DNA of 64,000 nucleotides from Iningainema tapete BLCC-T55 (GTDB lineage Bacteria; Cyanobacteriota; Cyanobacteriia; Cyanobacteriales; Nostocaceae). Below are positions 53,972-61,902 of this stretch, piece by piece. The notes beneath the pieces are model-generated. The model searched no databases. It worked only from the letters and a program-made list of their open reading frames with translations, and was not told where the DNA came from. Every line of letters starts with the position of its first letter. Position 1 is the first letter of the stretch. The translations under genes and the position numbers were made by a program. The stretch covers positions 34,177 to 98,176 of the forward strand of contig NZ_JACXAE010000080.1 of NCBI RefSeq assembly GCF_014698965.1, read 5' to 3'.

Positions 53972-55060
53972 TTATTTAATGTATTGAAAGGCGATTTTCA
54001 GTAAATCTGCTTGTGTAAAAGGCTTAGTTAAATACCCTGAAGCTTTCACAAGTTTTGCCCTTGCTCTATCTATTAAGCCTGTTCTTCCTGTTACCATAAT
54101 TATTGGTGTATTTTGAAAATAAGAATGTTTACGTAGTAAGGAACACAGTTCATAACCATCTAAATTAGGCATCTCAATATCTAGTAAAATTATGTCAGGT
54201 TTCACACGGATAATTTGCATTAAAGATTTTACTGGATCGTTAACTCCAACAAAGGTAAAAATTTGCTCATCCAAAAAACATTTAATGGTATTGATTATGA
54301 TTGGGCTATCATCAATACAGAAAACTGTGTATTTTTTGTTGAAAGGATGTTGGTATACTTGTTGAGCGCTATGTAATGGTGGTTGTTTTTTTGATTGTGT
54401 CGATGGCGATCGCCCTTGAAAAACTTGAAAGCGATGGTTTACCTTTTGATTGTCAGAATTTTCTGGACTTTTGTACTGTTTTTGAAAGTTTTCGGCAAGT
54501 AAAAGCAGATCGAGATGACAAAACTTAGGCATGTCGTCTAAAAAACTTTCTGAAGAAAATTCATAACTTCCCTCTTTTAACCTTAAAAATGGCTCTAAAA
54601 CCTCTAATGCCAATCTCTCAATCAATGTTCCTGCTTGGGCTAAGTTAAGATGCCTCTGATTAACTAACCAGCAAATGGCTAGATAATCTGGATTAGGAAT
54701 TGCCTGATGCTCAATACCTGTTTCAAATATTGCTTGTAACTGCTGATAAATCCCTGGATGAAGAGTAGAAATTTTCTGACTCAATTGTTGTAAATTTTTG
54801 TAAAGCAAATTAAACATGTTATCTGCGTAACAAGCGTATATTAGTTTACCCTTTTCAAGATAGAATAACCATGTAGCTGTCGAGCTATAAACCTGCAAAC
54901 AACCAGTATTCTGTTGGCTGGTGATCTTCGTTAGTAGAGCTAGTGGTTGTAAAGATTGAAAAAATCTGTATCTACCAATAGGAAGAGTTTTCATAGGGGT
55001 AAAAGTAATATTTTTATGGAAACTTGTGGATAGCCTTGTTGAAATAAACAAAAATATCAA
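53972..55060 (-). CDS. PatA/PixG-type response regulator (PATAN-REC)
   Basis: Up to 362 aa. Residues ~25-190 match the PATAN/DUF4388 domain (LQPLALLTKITSQQNTGCLQ, WLFYLEKGKLIYAC). Residues ~245-360 are a receiver (VFCIDDSPIIINTIKCFLDE, phospho-Asp in ILLDIEMPNLDGYELCS, Lys in GYLTKPF). Relatives: PatA (heterocyst pattern), PixG/TaxP (phototaxis). An internal ATG at 54997 (MKTLPIGRYRFF) gives the usual start; the first 21 residues are less typical. It may be the target of the CheA-like kinase. Confidence 0.85.
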   Translation of the reverse strand: MIFLFISTRLSTSFHKNITFTPMKTLPIGRYRFFQSLQPLALLTKITSQQNTGCLQVYSSTATWLFYLEKGKLIYACYADNMFNLLYKNLQQLSQKISTLHPGIYQQLQAIFETGIEHQAIPNPDYLAICWLVNQRHLNLAQAGTLIERLALEVLEPFLRLKEGSYEFSSESFLDDMPKFCHLDLLLLAENFQKQYKSPENSDNQKVNHRFQVFQGRSPSTQSKKQPPLHSAQQVYQHPFNKKYTVFCIDDSPIIINTIKCFLDEQIFTFVGVNDPVKSLMQIIRVKPDIILLDIEMPNLDGYELCSLLRKHSYFQNTPIIMVTGRTGLIDRARAKLVKASGYLTKPFTQADLLKIAFQYIK

Positions 55061-55445
55061 CAGAGGTACTGATAGCTATGTAGAGCTTGCTATTACCAGA
55101 TAGTAAAATGACTCAGATATGGGTCATAAAAAAGTATGTCAAAATTGATTGTAGATATCTTTTCCTCATATTACTGTAACTCAAACGTTAGGCATACACT
55201 TTTGTGTAAGCTACAGGCGACGCGAACTAGTAGAAACACACTCCAACGTTATTTTGTGATGAATAGCTTGGGAAACAGGCTCGTTTGCTAAACTGATTAA
55301 TTAGTAAACTACTAAAAAACAGTAAAGTTTAGCTAAAAGATAGACAAGGATATATTAATCACTAACATTAAAATTTTGTCGTTTCCGGAAAAAAAATAAA
55401 ACATAATCCATTTCTTTAAGAAGTGAGAAAACATGTTTCTTAATA
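55061..55445. other. Spacer, no gene seen
   Basis: 385 nt, AT-rich, between two minus-strand genes; presumably the promoter of the PATAN regulator. No repeat or RNA motif recognised. Confidence 0.6.
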
Positions 55446-56207
55446 TTAAGGTATCCATTCCAAAACAATATTTACACGACTATCTTTATCCCGTCGAGCA
55501 TTTTGTTTTTGAATATCTGTAGCAATACGGAGATTACGAGTAACAGCATAACCTACGGAAAAACTAGTTAAACCAACTTCTTCATTAGTACCTGGGTTAA
55601 CCCAACTTTGAGTTAGAGATATGTCTGCAGCACCATCACGAGACAAAACTAACAGCAACCTCGCACCTAAATTCACTCCATCTGTAGAGTAACTATTTGT
55701 TTGCAAATGCCTAAAACCTACCACAGGTGCAAAATTAACATAACTACCTAAAGGACGTAAATAATAATGCAAATCTACACCGTAAGCCTCATGCTTACCA
55801 TTAAATGCTGCCTGATACTCACCACTAACAGTTAAACCATCACCAATAAAAACATCCTCAACACCAACATTTACTCCAAAAGCTTGTCCCATTGAAGGAA
55901 ACACAGAAAAACCAAATCGTACTCTTGTGCAAAAACTCGGATCATTCCTAATATCCTCCAATACATTTGGCACTTTCCGCCGCCACCGCTGTAAAACAGG
56001 ACTACCTTCAATCACCTCCGGACTTAAATCCAACTCAACAGGAGGTTCACATCTACCAGGAGTAGCTGTTAACAGCAAACAAGCAGCCGCAAAACCGATC
56101 TCCCCAAGCCAACGCCAGTCGCCTACACAGGGAAAGCGATCGTTCGCGCTAACTCCTGTGATTAAGGGGGTACATACATTTGCGCAAATCAACATAACTG
56201 ATAACAA
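55446..56207 (-). CDS. Putative outer-membrane beta-barrel protein
   Basis: 253 aa. After a hydrophobic segment (GEIGFAAACLLLTATPGRCE) that looks like a signal peptide, the mature part starts EPPVELDLSPEVIEGSPVLQ and then alternates hydrophobic and polar residues in long strands (TRVRFGFSVFPSMGQAFGVN, VDLHYYLRPLGSYVNFAPVV, TSFSVGYAVTRNLRIATDIQ, ending VNIVLEWIP), typical of barrels ending in an aromatic/hydrophobic strand. A cyanobacteria-specific family I cannot name. The first ~25 residues before the signal are odd, so the true start may be further in. Confidence 0.7.
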   Translation of the reverse strand: MLSVMLICANVCTPLITGVSANDRFPCVGDWRWLGEIGFAAACLLLTATPGRCEPPVELDLSPEVIEGSPVLQRWRRKVPNVLEDIRNDPSFCTRVRFGFSVFPSMGQAFGVNVGVEDVFIGDGLTVSGEYQAAFNGKHEAYGVDLHYYLRPLGSYVNFAPVVGFRHLQTNSYSTDGVNLGARLLLVLSRDGAADISLTQSWVNPGTNEEVGLTSFSVGYAVTRNLRIATDIQKQNARRDKDSRVNIVLEWIP

Positions 56208-56277
56208 TTCTTAACTTCTCTTTCAATCCTTGGCGTCCTTGGCGTCTTGGCGGTTTATAAAAAAGGATAGCAGAAAC

Positions 56278-56333
56278 TTAATTTGATCAAGACCAGTACC
56301 TCAACAATCAGTTATTGGTCTTGATCAAATTAA
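56278..56333. repeat. Perfect 18-bp inverted repeat with 20-nt loop
   Basis: TTAATTTGATCAAGACCA (56278-56295) and its exact complement TGGTCTTGATCAAATTAA (56316-56333). Unlike the dispersed GTAGAGACG family. It lies 71 nt upstream of the outer-membrane gene start and next to a transposase remnant. It could be a regulatory hairpin or the joined ends of a lost element. Confidence 0.85.
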
Positions 56334-56384
56334 TGTGCGATCGCCAGACAGGCTCCAGAGAAAACTGCACCTTGCCAATGCTAA

Positions 56385-56556
56385 TACTCCAACCCTTGAC
56401 TCTTTTCAGTTTTGTTTCTACTTCGAGTAGAAAGCCCCATTGACTTCAGTAAACGAGTAATGTGGTAATTGCTAACTTTTATACCTAATTCTTGGGCAAG
56501 ATGTTTTCCTAACCACTGAGAAGTCCAGCGCTCAAACGAATAGCCATAATCACGAG
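56385..56556 (-). pseudogene. IS630-type transposase N-terminal remnant
   Basis: Minus strand reads RDYGYSFERWTSQWLGKHLA then QELGIKVSNYHITRLLKSMG and LSTRSRNKTEKSQ, the helix-turn-helix part of IS630-like transposases. No start, no DDE domain. It is joined directly to a haloperoxidase fragment. Confidence 0.75.
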
Positions 56557-56703
56557 GGCAACTTCTTGCGCGAGTTCGTTTAGTTGCCCTGGTGGTCTAA
56601 AGGTATCATCGCGATCGGATGCCCAGAATTGAGCTATTTCTGTTTGATCTGCTGTACGAACAGTACTATTCTCAGCACCTAAAGCGGTTAAGCAGAAAGA
56701 CTC
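56555..56703 (-). pseudogene. Vanadium haloperoxidase/PAP2-like fragment (middle part)
   Basis: Minus strand reads ESFCLTALGAENSTVRTADQ then TEIAQFWASDRDDTFRPPGQ and LNELAQEVAL. DQTEIAQFWA and TPPGxWN-xxAQ are hallmark segments of the vanadium-dependent haloperoxidase/phosphatase PAP2 family. The C-terminal part of the same kind of protein is on the plus strand at 58657-58895. Confidence 0.75.
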
Positions 56704-56727
56704 AAGTCTAGATAAAACACAGCAAAT

Positions 56728-56901
56728 CTATGTAATTTGTCCTCTAGCCCACTTTTCGACCAAATCGCTAATACTTCTACAACCACGCTCCGAAGCTCTT
56801 TGCTGTAGAAGTTTTTTTGCTGTAGGAGTTAAAGCAATGTGTATGTGAGTTTTTACCTCGTCATAATCTTGCCCTACTCCTCTAAGTTTTTTCTTTCCCA
56901 T
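56728..56901 (-). CDS. Small ribbon-helix-helix-like protein (57 aa)
   Basis: MGKKKLRGVGQDYDEVKTHI then HIALTPTAKKLLQQRASERG and CRSISDLVEKWARGQIT. A strand (VKTHIHIALTP) followed by two helices fits the RHH/CopG-type DNA-binding fold. It is divergent from the TnpB-like gene with only 68 nt between starts, so it may control it. No known family name. Confidence 0.6.
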   Translation of the reverse strand: MGKKKLRGVGQDYDEVKTHIHIALTPTAKKLLQQRASERGCRSISDLVEKWARGQIT

Positions 56902-56969
56902 TTTTGATTTAGATATGGTGGCTGGTCTAAAAATATGCTATCATTTGTTTATAGAGGAGGTAAACAATC
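56902..56969. promoter_or_regulatory. Divergent promoter of the RHH-like/TnpB-like pair
   Basis: 68 nt with TATGCTATCAT (a -10-like element), then TTGTTTATAGAGGAGGT: a very strong ribosome site (GAGGAGG) before ATG 56970. Any RHH operator would have to lie here. Confidence 0.5.
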
Positions 56970-58532
56970 ATGGCAAGCAAGAAACAACGTAAAACAGAAG
57001 AAACCTATACTCAGGTAATCCCTGTTGTTTCTTGTTCTGATGAAGCACAGGTGGATCAAATAATGCACCTGTGTGGCATCCCTAGATCACTCACCTATAA
57101 CAAACTTGGTTCTTTGCAAGGCTGGGACTTAGATTGGAAGAAAGCTGATTCCATCATTAGGACAATATTAAAACCCGATGATATTGGACTTCCGGGGAAG
57201 ATATGGGAATGGGCTGTCAATGACACGATGAAAGCGATTTCTGCGCAACAAGAAGCGGCTAAAGTTTATCTAGTGCGCGAGATATGGCGAAAATATCCAA
57301 TGCAAAGCGTCCAACAACAACGCTTAAAATGGCTAGCAGAGAACAAAGGGAAGAAAAAAGGAGAGGAGTTAAAAGCACTTAAACTTGTGTCGTTAGAGAT
57401 GTTTCCAACCTGTGCTATTGAAACGGCACGGAATAGGCTGATTGAATTACTGGAAACAGACCCAACTAAGGATAAATGGCTCCATCGTAAATTTCGCACT
57501 CAGTACAAGCGAGGTCGTACTTTTGTTCGCAATCAGATTGTTTATCAGGGTCAAGGCTACACCTGCAAACGAATTAACCGTCATTCTGTCGAATTACAAA
57601 TCCAAGGGTTAGAGCGTGGCAAAAAGATTACCTTAAATCTTAGATGTCGCCATATTATCAAAGGTCAAATCCGAGTCATTCGGAACATTGATGGGCAATT
57701 AGAAGTACATTGCGTCCATCAACGCACGAAGACCTTGCCAGAGGGTAAGCCTACTCAATCAATAGGATTAGACAAAGGATATACAGAAGGGTTTTATACT
57801 TCTGACGGTCAAGCGATAGCGTCTGGACTTGGGAAGATGATGACCGAAAAGACCGAGCGGATTGCCAAAACCAACCGTAATCGCTATCGGATTAGAGCAT
57901 TCGCAAACGGTATTACAAAGCATGACCCAGCCAAGGCAGCGCGTATTTTAGAAAAAAATCTTGGCTATAAGGTCAAAACTCGCAAGCTACAAAGCGAGAA
58001 AGAAACTATCAAGAATTTTATTCGCTTTGATTTACGACGGGTCATCACTTCACCTATCGATATAATTTGCGAGGATCTCTCTATCCCCATCAAAGGCAAG
58101 AGTCAGGCAAAGCACCTTACACGCAAGCTTAATCAATGGATGAAAGGGGAATTACAAGCTTCAATTGAGAAAATCTCTTTGGAGACTGGATCGACAATAT
58201 CAGTGGTCAATCCAGCTTATACATCGCAACTTGATTCTTTGACGGGAACGCTTTTAGGTTGCCGAAAAGGGGATCTGTTTATCCGTTACACGGGGGATGT
58301 AATCCAGGCTGATTGGAATGCGGCGATAAATGTCCGTGTTCGAGGGCAGGATAACCAAATTACTAGATACATGCGATCTAGCGAGGTGGAAGCGATCTTA
58401 GTAGGTCGCACTGTCCAATACTTACACTCAATCGGCTATTCCGTTGCAGCAGCGCTATTACTTGGATGGTTGCCATCTAAGTTTAAGACCACTGCTTTGA
58501 AATATGAGAGTAAGTATTACCCACAGGGGTAG
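56970..58532 (+). CDS. TnpB-like RuvC nuclease lacking the zinc ribbon
   Basis: 520 aa. RuvC motifs are complete: SIGLDKGYTEG (Asp268), IDIICEDLSI (Glu368) and QADWNAAINV (Asp448). Between the last two, where TnpB has a CxxC...CxxC ribbon after NPAYTSQ, this protein has NPAYTSQLDSLTGTLLGCRK with a single Cys and GDLFIRYTGDVIQ. The N-terminal ~250 residues include a basic helix set (KDKWLHRKFRTQYKRGRTFV). TnpB proteins are RNA-guided nucleases and the ancestors of Cas12. No TnpA is adjacent, and no CRISPR repeats. Type V-U effectors of cyanobacteria share the reduced-ribbon feature; I cannot decide between those and an exapted TnpB. Confidence 0.75.
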   Translation: MASKKQRKTEETYTQVIPVVSCSDEAQVDQIMHLCGIPRSLTYNKLGSLQGWDLDWKKADSIIRTILKPDDIGLPGKIWEWAVNDTMKAISAQQEAAKVYLVREIWRKYPMQSVQQQRLKWLAENKGKKKGEELKALKLVSLEMFPTCAIETARNRLIELLETDPTKDKWLHRKFRTQYKRGRTFVRNQIVYQGQGYTCKRINRHSVELQIQGLERGKKITLNLRCRHIIKGQIRVIRNIDGQLEVHCVHQRTKTLPEGKPTQSIGLDKGYTEGFYTSDGQAIASGLGKMMTEKTERIAKTNRNRYRIRAFANGITKHDPAKAARILEKNLGYKVKTRKLQSEKETIKNFIRFDLRRVITSPIDIICEDLSIPIKGKSQAKHLTRKLNQWMKGELQASIEKISLETGSTISVVNPAYTSQLDSLTGTLLGCRKGDLFIRYTGDVIQADWNAAINVRVRGQDNQITRYMRSSEVEAILVGRTVQYLHSIGYSVAAALLLGWLPSKFKTTALKYESKYYPQG

Positions 58533-58625
58533 CGGGTACGCTTAAGCTCTGATCTGGGAGACTCAAGCCCCGAAGTCGCCAACGTGCTTTAGCCACGACC
58601 AAATTAGATGATAGCAGCAATTAAA
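58533..58625 (+). ncRNA. Candidate guide (omega) RNA region downstream of TnpB-like gene
   Basis: TnpB guide RNAs come from the 3' end of the gene and the right flank. Here the flank has structured GC-rich sequence unlike the AT-rich surroundings: ACCCACAGGGGTAGCGGGT, then CTCAAGCCCCGAAGTCGCC and AACGTGCTTTAGCCACGACC. GGCTAAAGCACG-type pairing is possible. This is by analogy and no RNA is proven. Confidence 0.35.
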
Positions 58626-58656
58626 GACACTTCTGTTGTTTCTGCATAGATTCAAT

Positions 58657-58895
58657 AAGATTTAGTTTACCCCGAAATTCTCAAACTGTTTTATAACACT
58701 GACAACATCAGTTACGATCTTCGTTCACAGGAATTACCTGGTGTTGCACGCTCTTACGGCAGCTTTTCACAAGCAGCTCAAGAGGATTCTGATAGCCGCA
58801 TTTACGGTGGAATTCATATCGACGCCGCCACTGTAGATGGGGTAGCAGTAGGCAGAAATGTTGCCAACTTTGTGTTTAATAATTTTTTGATTTAG
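58657..58895 (+). pseudogene. Vanadium haloperoxidase/PAP2-like C-terminal fragment
   Basis: Plus strand reads FYNTDNISYDLRSQELPGVA then RSYGSFSQAAQEDSDSRIYG, GIHIDAATVDGVAVGRNVAN and FVFNNFLI, ending at TAG 58893. SRIYGGIHI-x(5)-DG and the VFNNFL end are typical of this family (the His being catalytic). No start codon. It and the middle part at 56555 flank the TnpB-like cassette in opposite orientations. Confidence 0.8.
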
Positions 58896-58916
58896 TCGGA
58901 GATTACCAAGAAAATA

Positions 58917-58946
58917 AAAAAGGTTCTGCGAACGTGCAGAACCTTT
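58917..58946 (-). terminator. Rho-independent terminator of acsF
   Basis: AAAAGGTTCTGC and GCAGAACCTTTT form a 12-bp stem around GAACGT; on the minus strand it ends in a T run. It lies 22 nt after the acsF stop and could also act in the other direction. Confidence 0.85.
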
Positions 58947-58967
58947 TAACTTATAAAGAGCGATCGC

Positions 58968-60044
58968 CTAACGTACAGTACCGTGAGCAGCCATAGCATC
59001 AATTGGCTTCATCAAATACAACCGCAACAACTGCCAACCATTAGAAACGTAATAAGGTAACTTCTGGAAGAATTGTAAAAACTTAGGAGTATTAGAATTA
59101 GCGATCGCCGTCAACTTCTCATTATTTTGCACACAAACATCCAATCGCTGATAAAACTCCGGAGTTTCCACATCCAGCATTACCGGGAAAACACGCCCTG
59201 CAGTTTCATTAGTTTTCTTAATCACATAGATGTCGTACTCCCGTGCATCTAATCCAATCGCCGCATAAAAGTCTTTACGCTGGATATCATTCAGATACAT
59301 AGTTGCAAACACCGACAGTAAGAAAAACCGACTCCACAACCGCGCCCTCCAATCATTTAACATTTGTGGTTGGGCTTTCATGATCGCATCAAAGAAATCC
59401 CCGTGACGGTTTTCATCCTGACACCAGTTTTCAAAGAACCGGAAAATCGGATAAATCCTGTCTTCTGGATGTGACTCCAGATGACGATAAATCGTGATAT
59501 ACCGCCAATAACCAATTTTTTCCGAAAGATATGTTGCGTAAAAGATAAATTTCGGCTTAAAGAAGGTATAATCCCGACTCTTAGTCAAAAACCCTAAATC
59601 TAGCGACATATTGAAATCTGACATCGCTTTATTCAAGAAGCCAGCATGACGGGCTTCATCTCGCGACATCAAAGAAAAGCACTCTGCTAGTACAGGGCTT
59701 TTGTCTTTCAAACGACGGCTGAGTTCTTTATAAAGCAAAAAGCCGGAAAATTCTGCAGTACAAGAACGTTCCAGAAATTCAATGAACAATTGACGTTTTT
59801 CTCCGTCAATATGATCCCAGGATTGTTCAAACTCAGCATCCCGAACAAAGTGATGGCGGTTGTAGTCAGCACGAAACTCTTCGAGAATGGCTTTCAACTC
59901 GTCTTCATTCACAGAGATGTCCATCCGTGCCATCTCGTCAAAGTCAGTGGTGTAGAACCGGGGTGTTAGCAGGGTTTCCTTGGCTGGGACTTTGATCCCT
60001 GGGCGCATTTCGTCAAAGCTAGGTTTTTTTAGGGAATCTACCAT
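58968..60044 (-). CDS. acsF: Mg-protoporphyrin IX monomethyl ester oxidative cyclase (AcsF/ChlA)
   Basis: 358 aa di-iron enzyme that forms ring E of chlorophyll using oxygen. Diagnostic blocks: [39 protein letters not shown] (first ExxH), [19 protein letters not shown] (second ExxH), and [19 protein letters not shown]. Length is normal. Cyanobacteria often have an aerobic and a microaerobic isoform; I cannot say which this is. A strong terminator follows; the 558-nt upstream gap should hold its promoter. Confidence 0.95.
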   Translation of the reverse strand: MVDSLKKPSFDEMRPGIKVPAKETLLTPRFYTTDFDEMARMDISVNEDELKAILEEFRADYNRHHFVRDAEFEQSWDHIDGEKRQLFIEFLERSCTAEFSGFLLYKELSRRLKDKSPVLAECFSLMSRDEARHAGFLNKAMSDFNMSLDLGFLTKSRDYTFFKPKFIFYATYLSEKIGYWRYITIYRHLESHPEDRIYPIFRFFENWCQDENRHGDFFDAIMKAQPQMLNDWRARLWSRFFLLSVFATMYLNDIQRKDFYAAIGLDAREYDIYVIKKTNETAGRVFPVMLDVETPEFYQRLDVCVQNNEKLTAIANSNTPKFLQFFQKLPYYVSNGWQLLRLYLMKPIDAMAAHGTVR

Positions 60045-60602
60045 GTTTTGATTGCAATGAGTTTTTATCTAAAGTGCCTGAGAAAGCCAAGCAAAATGCT
60101 CTCCCCAGGTGCATTTGCAGTGTCTCTGTTAGATATGAGACTTGAATACACTATTTGTATCAAATCTCAGTCTACCAAGGAGGGGAATAATTGCTATGAG
60201 GTAAAACGTTAAGAGTTGCAACAATCGCTCTCGTTTTTTTGGAAATAGGGGAGGGAGATTGGGGTTGTTACAAGTAAAGTGGAAGCGATCGCACGCTCGC
60301 CCCTACCTGTGAAAATCACCCGTTTGGGTGAATCTACTGCGTGAAGTTTAGCACTATGCGCTGATCTTATCCTGAAAGAAAGACCATGTATGATAAGGGC
60401 GAACAGCTGCTCGCCCCTACTGTTATGTAATTTCTGCAACTTAAAAATTAGGAAAATTTTGGTTTTGCTGGTTATCGTAGGATAAAGAGTTATTCAAATT
60501 CATGACTTCTAAAAACCCAACTAACTGCCTATAAAGTGACGAATCAGAACAAAAACTAATAAGACTGAAAAGTAACAGCGCCGACGAGGGGTAAAAAACA
60601 AG
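60045..60602. other. Intergenic region upstream of acsF and TM2 gene
   Basis: 558 nt between divergent genes, no gene seen. Contains dispersed repeats: GGGCGAACAGCTGCTCGCCC (60397-60416), a near palindrome, and a related CGCACGCTCGCCCCTAC near 60290; also CACCCGTTTGGGTG. Promoters of both flanking genes must lie here. Confidence 0.6.
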
Positions 60603-61100
60603 ATGAATGCTGACAATAACAAAAAACAAGAACGACTTCTAGTTTCCTATATTTTGAGTGCAGCTTGGTTTTTCGGCTTGGGCGGACTGCATCGATTATA
60701 TAATGGTAAAATTGGCACAGGGCTATTATGGCTGTGTACAGGCGGTATACTGGGTATAGGGCAATTTGTGGATGTGTTCCTCATACCTAATATGGTTGAT
60801 GAACACGAAATGAGACTGAGACTTAAAGCTGGGTTGTCCCCTCTGGGTGTGCCATTAAATGAACCAGTCGTAGCTTCAGAAGTATACCGTCCCACTGGTC
60901 ATCAGTTAGTGGTAAAGCTGATTGAAGCTGCTGAAAGTAAGGGTGGCACACTTACTGTTACTCAAGGTGTGAAGGCAACAGGAGCCACTTTTCCTGAAGT
61001 CGAAGCAGCGCTGAAAGAGTTGCTGAAATCTGGCTATGTAAGAATAGATAACGACCCCATTTCTGGAGCCGTTATCTACCATTTTCATGAATTAAATTAG
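60603..61100 (+). CDS. TM2-domain protein with C-terminal winged-helix-like region
   Basis: 165 aa. TM2 domain at ~12-65: ILSAAWFFGLGGLHRLYNGK, IGTGLLWLCTGGILGIGQFV, DVFLIP, two membrane helices with the GxHRLY motif. Residues ~98-165 (LVVKLIEAAESKGGTLTVTQ, FPEVEAALKELLKSGYVRID) look like a small winged helix in the cytoplasm. A membrane-bound regulator is one reading; the function is not known. Convergent with the DUF2996 gene, ends overlapping by four bases. Confidence 0.8.
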   Translation: MNADNNKKQERLLVSYILSAAWFFGLGGLHRLYNGKIGTGLLWLCTGGILGIGQFVDVFLIPNMVDEHEMRLRLKAGLSPLGVPLNEPVVASEVYRPTGHQLVVKLIEAAESKGGTLTVTQGVKATGATFPEVEAALKELLKSGYVRIDNDPISGAVIYHFHELN

Positions 61101-61756
61101 TTTCTTCCCAGCCACTTTTGACCGTTCAAGCGTTGCACTAGTCCATATACTAAAAGGTCTAGTGTAACTTTGCGCTCATCAATTAAGAATGACTCAAGAG
61201 TGCTGGGCTTTTTGCCTTCATTACAGGAAAATGCCTTCTTCCCTTGAATATCTTCTTCAGGAAAATATAAGTTAAACTGTCGCAATCCGTTTTGCCAACT
61301 ACCAAGAATTTGCCACCATTCAACGCCAGTGTCAAAACCCTTAATTGCTACTTTTTGTTTGGCAAAATTTAGCTGTAAATCTTGCACACCTTGAGAAGTA
61401 ATCGCCTTTTCCACAGCAGGTAAGTAATGTTGCTGTATAAATTCGGCAAATGGTTTATCTTCAACTGCTGGGGCTTTCTCTTTTTTTGCAGCTCCCTTGG
61501 CGGCTGCAGCTTTTTCTCCTGGCTCGGATGACGCGGCGGCTGGTTTTTCTTTTTTGGGTGGTGCGTCAGCTTTTTTTGCCGCGTTGGGATTATCTCCTGA
61601 TACCGCATTGGCATCTGGTGCGTTGGCGCTAGGAATATCTGTCGCTGCTGGTGAATCTGTACTAGGAGCGTGTTCTTCAGCAACATCGGGAGCCTGCTTC
61701 TCAACAGTGCTGGGAGCTACTTCCCCAGCTTCATTGTGATTGGTTTCTTCTGCCAT
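61097..61756 (-). CDS. DUF2996 protein
   Basis: 219 aa. The first ~100 residues are low-complexity Ala/Pro/Lys/Glu (KKADAPPKKEKPAAASSEPG), the rest is the cyanobacterial DUF2996 domain: PFAEFIQQHYLPAVEKAITS, LQLNFAKQKVAIKGFDTGVE, WWQILGSWQNGLRQFNLYFP and a C-terminal helix VTLDLLVYGLVQRLNGQKWL. Conserved in cyanobacteria and plastids; function not settled. The low-complexity tail is strongly acidic/basic mixed and likely disordered. Confidence 0.85.
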   Translation of the reverse strand: MAEETNHNEAGEVAPSTVEKQAPDVAEEHAPSTDSPAATDIPSANAPDANAVSGDNPNAAKKADAPPKKEKPAAASSEPGEKAAAAKGAAKKEKAPAVEDKPFAEFIQQHYLPAVEKAITSQGVQDLQLNFAKQKVAIKGFDTGVEWWQILGSWQNGLRQFNLYFPEEDIQGKKAFSCNEGKKPSTLESFLIDERKVTLDLLVYGLVQRLNGQKWLGRN

Positions 61757-61902
61757 TGCTATAAGTCAATCCTTTGTTTAGCGGAACCGAGCGATCGCTC
61801 ACCTTGAGGTTTTTCTCATTTTCATTTTGACATACACGACTTGCTAAAATACAAAGCGATCCCTCACTACTAAGCAAATCTTGTTAGCTTGAACGCTCAA
61901 GC

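Noticed and set aside
56728..58625. Type V-K CRISPR-associated transposon (Cas12k)
   Set aside because: The protein keeps a full RuvC triad, there are no tnsB, tnsC or tniQ genes, no repeats, and the N terminus does not match Cas12k.
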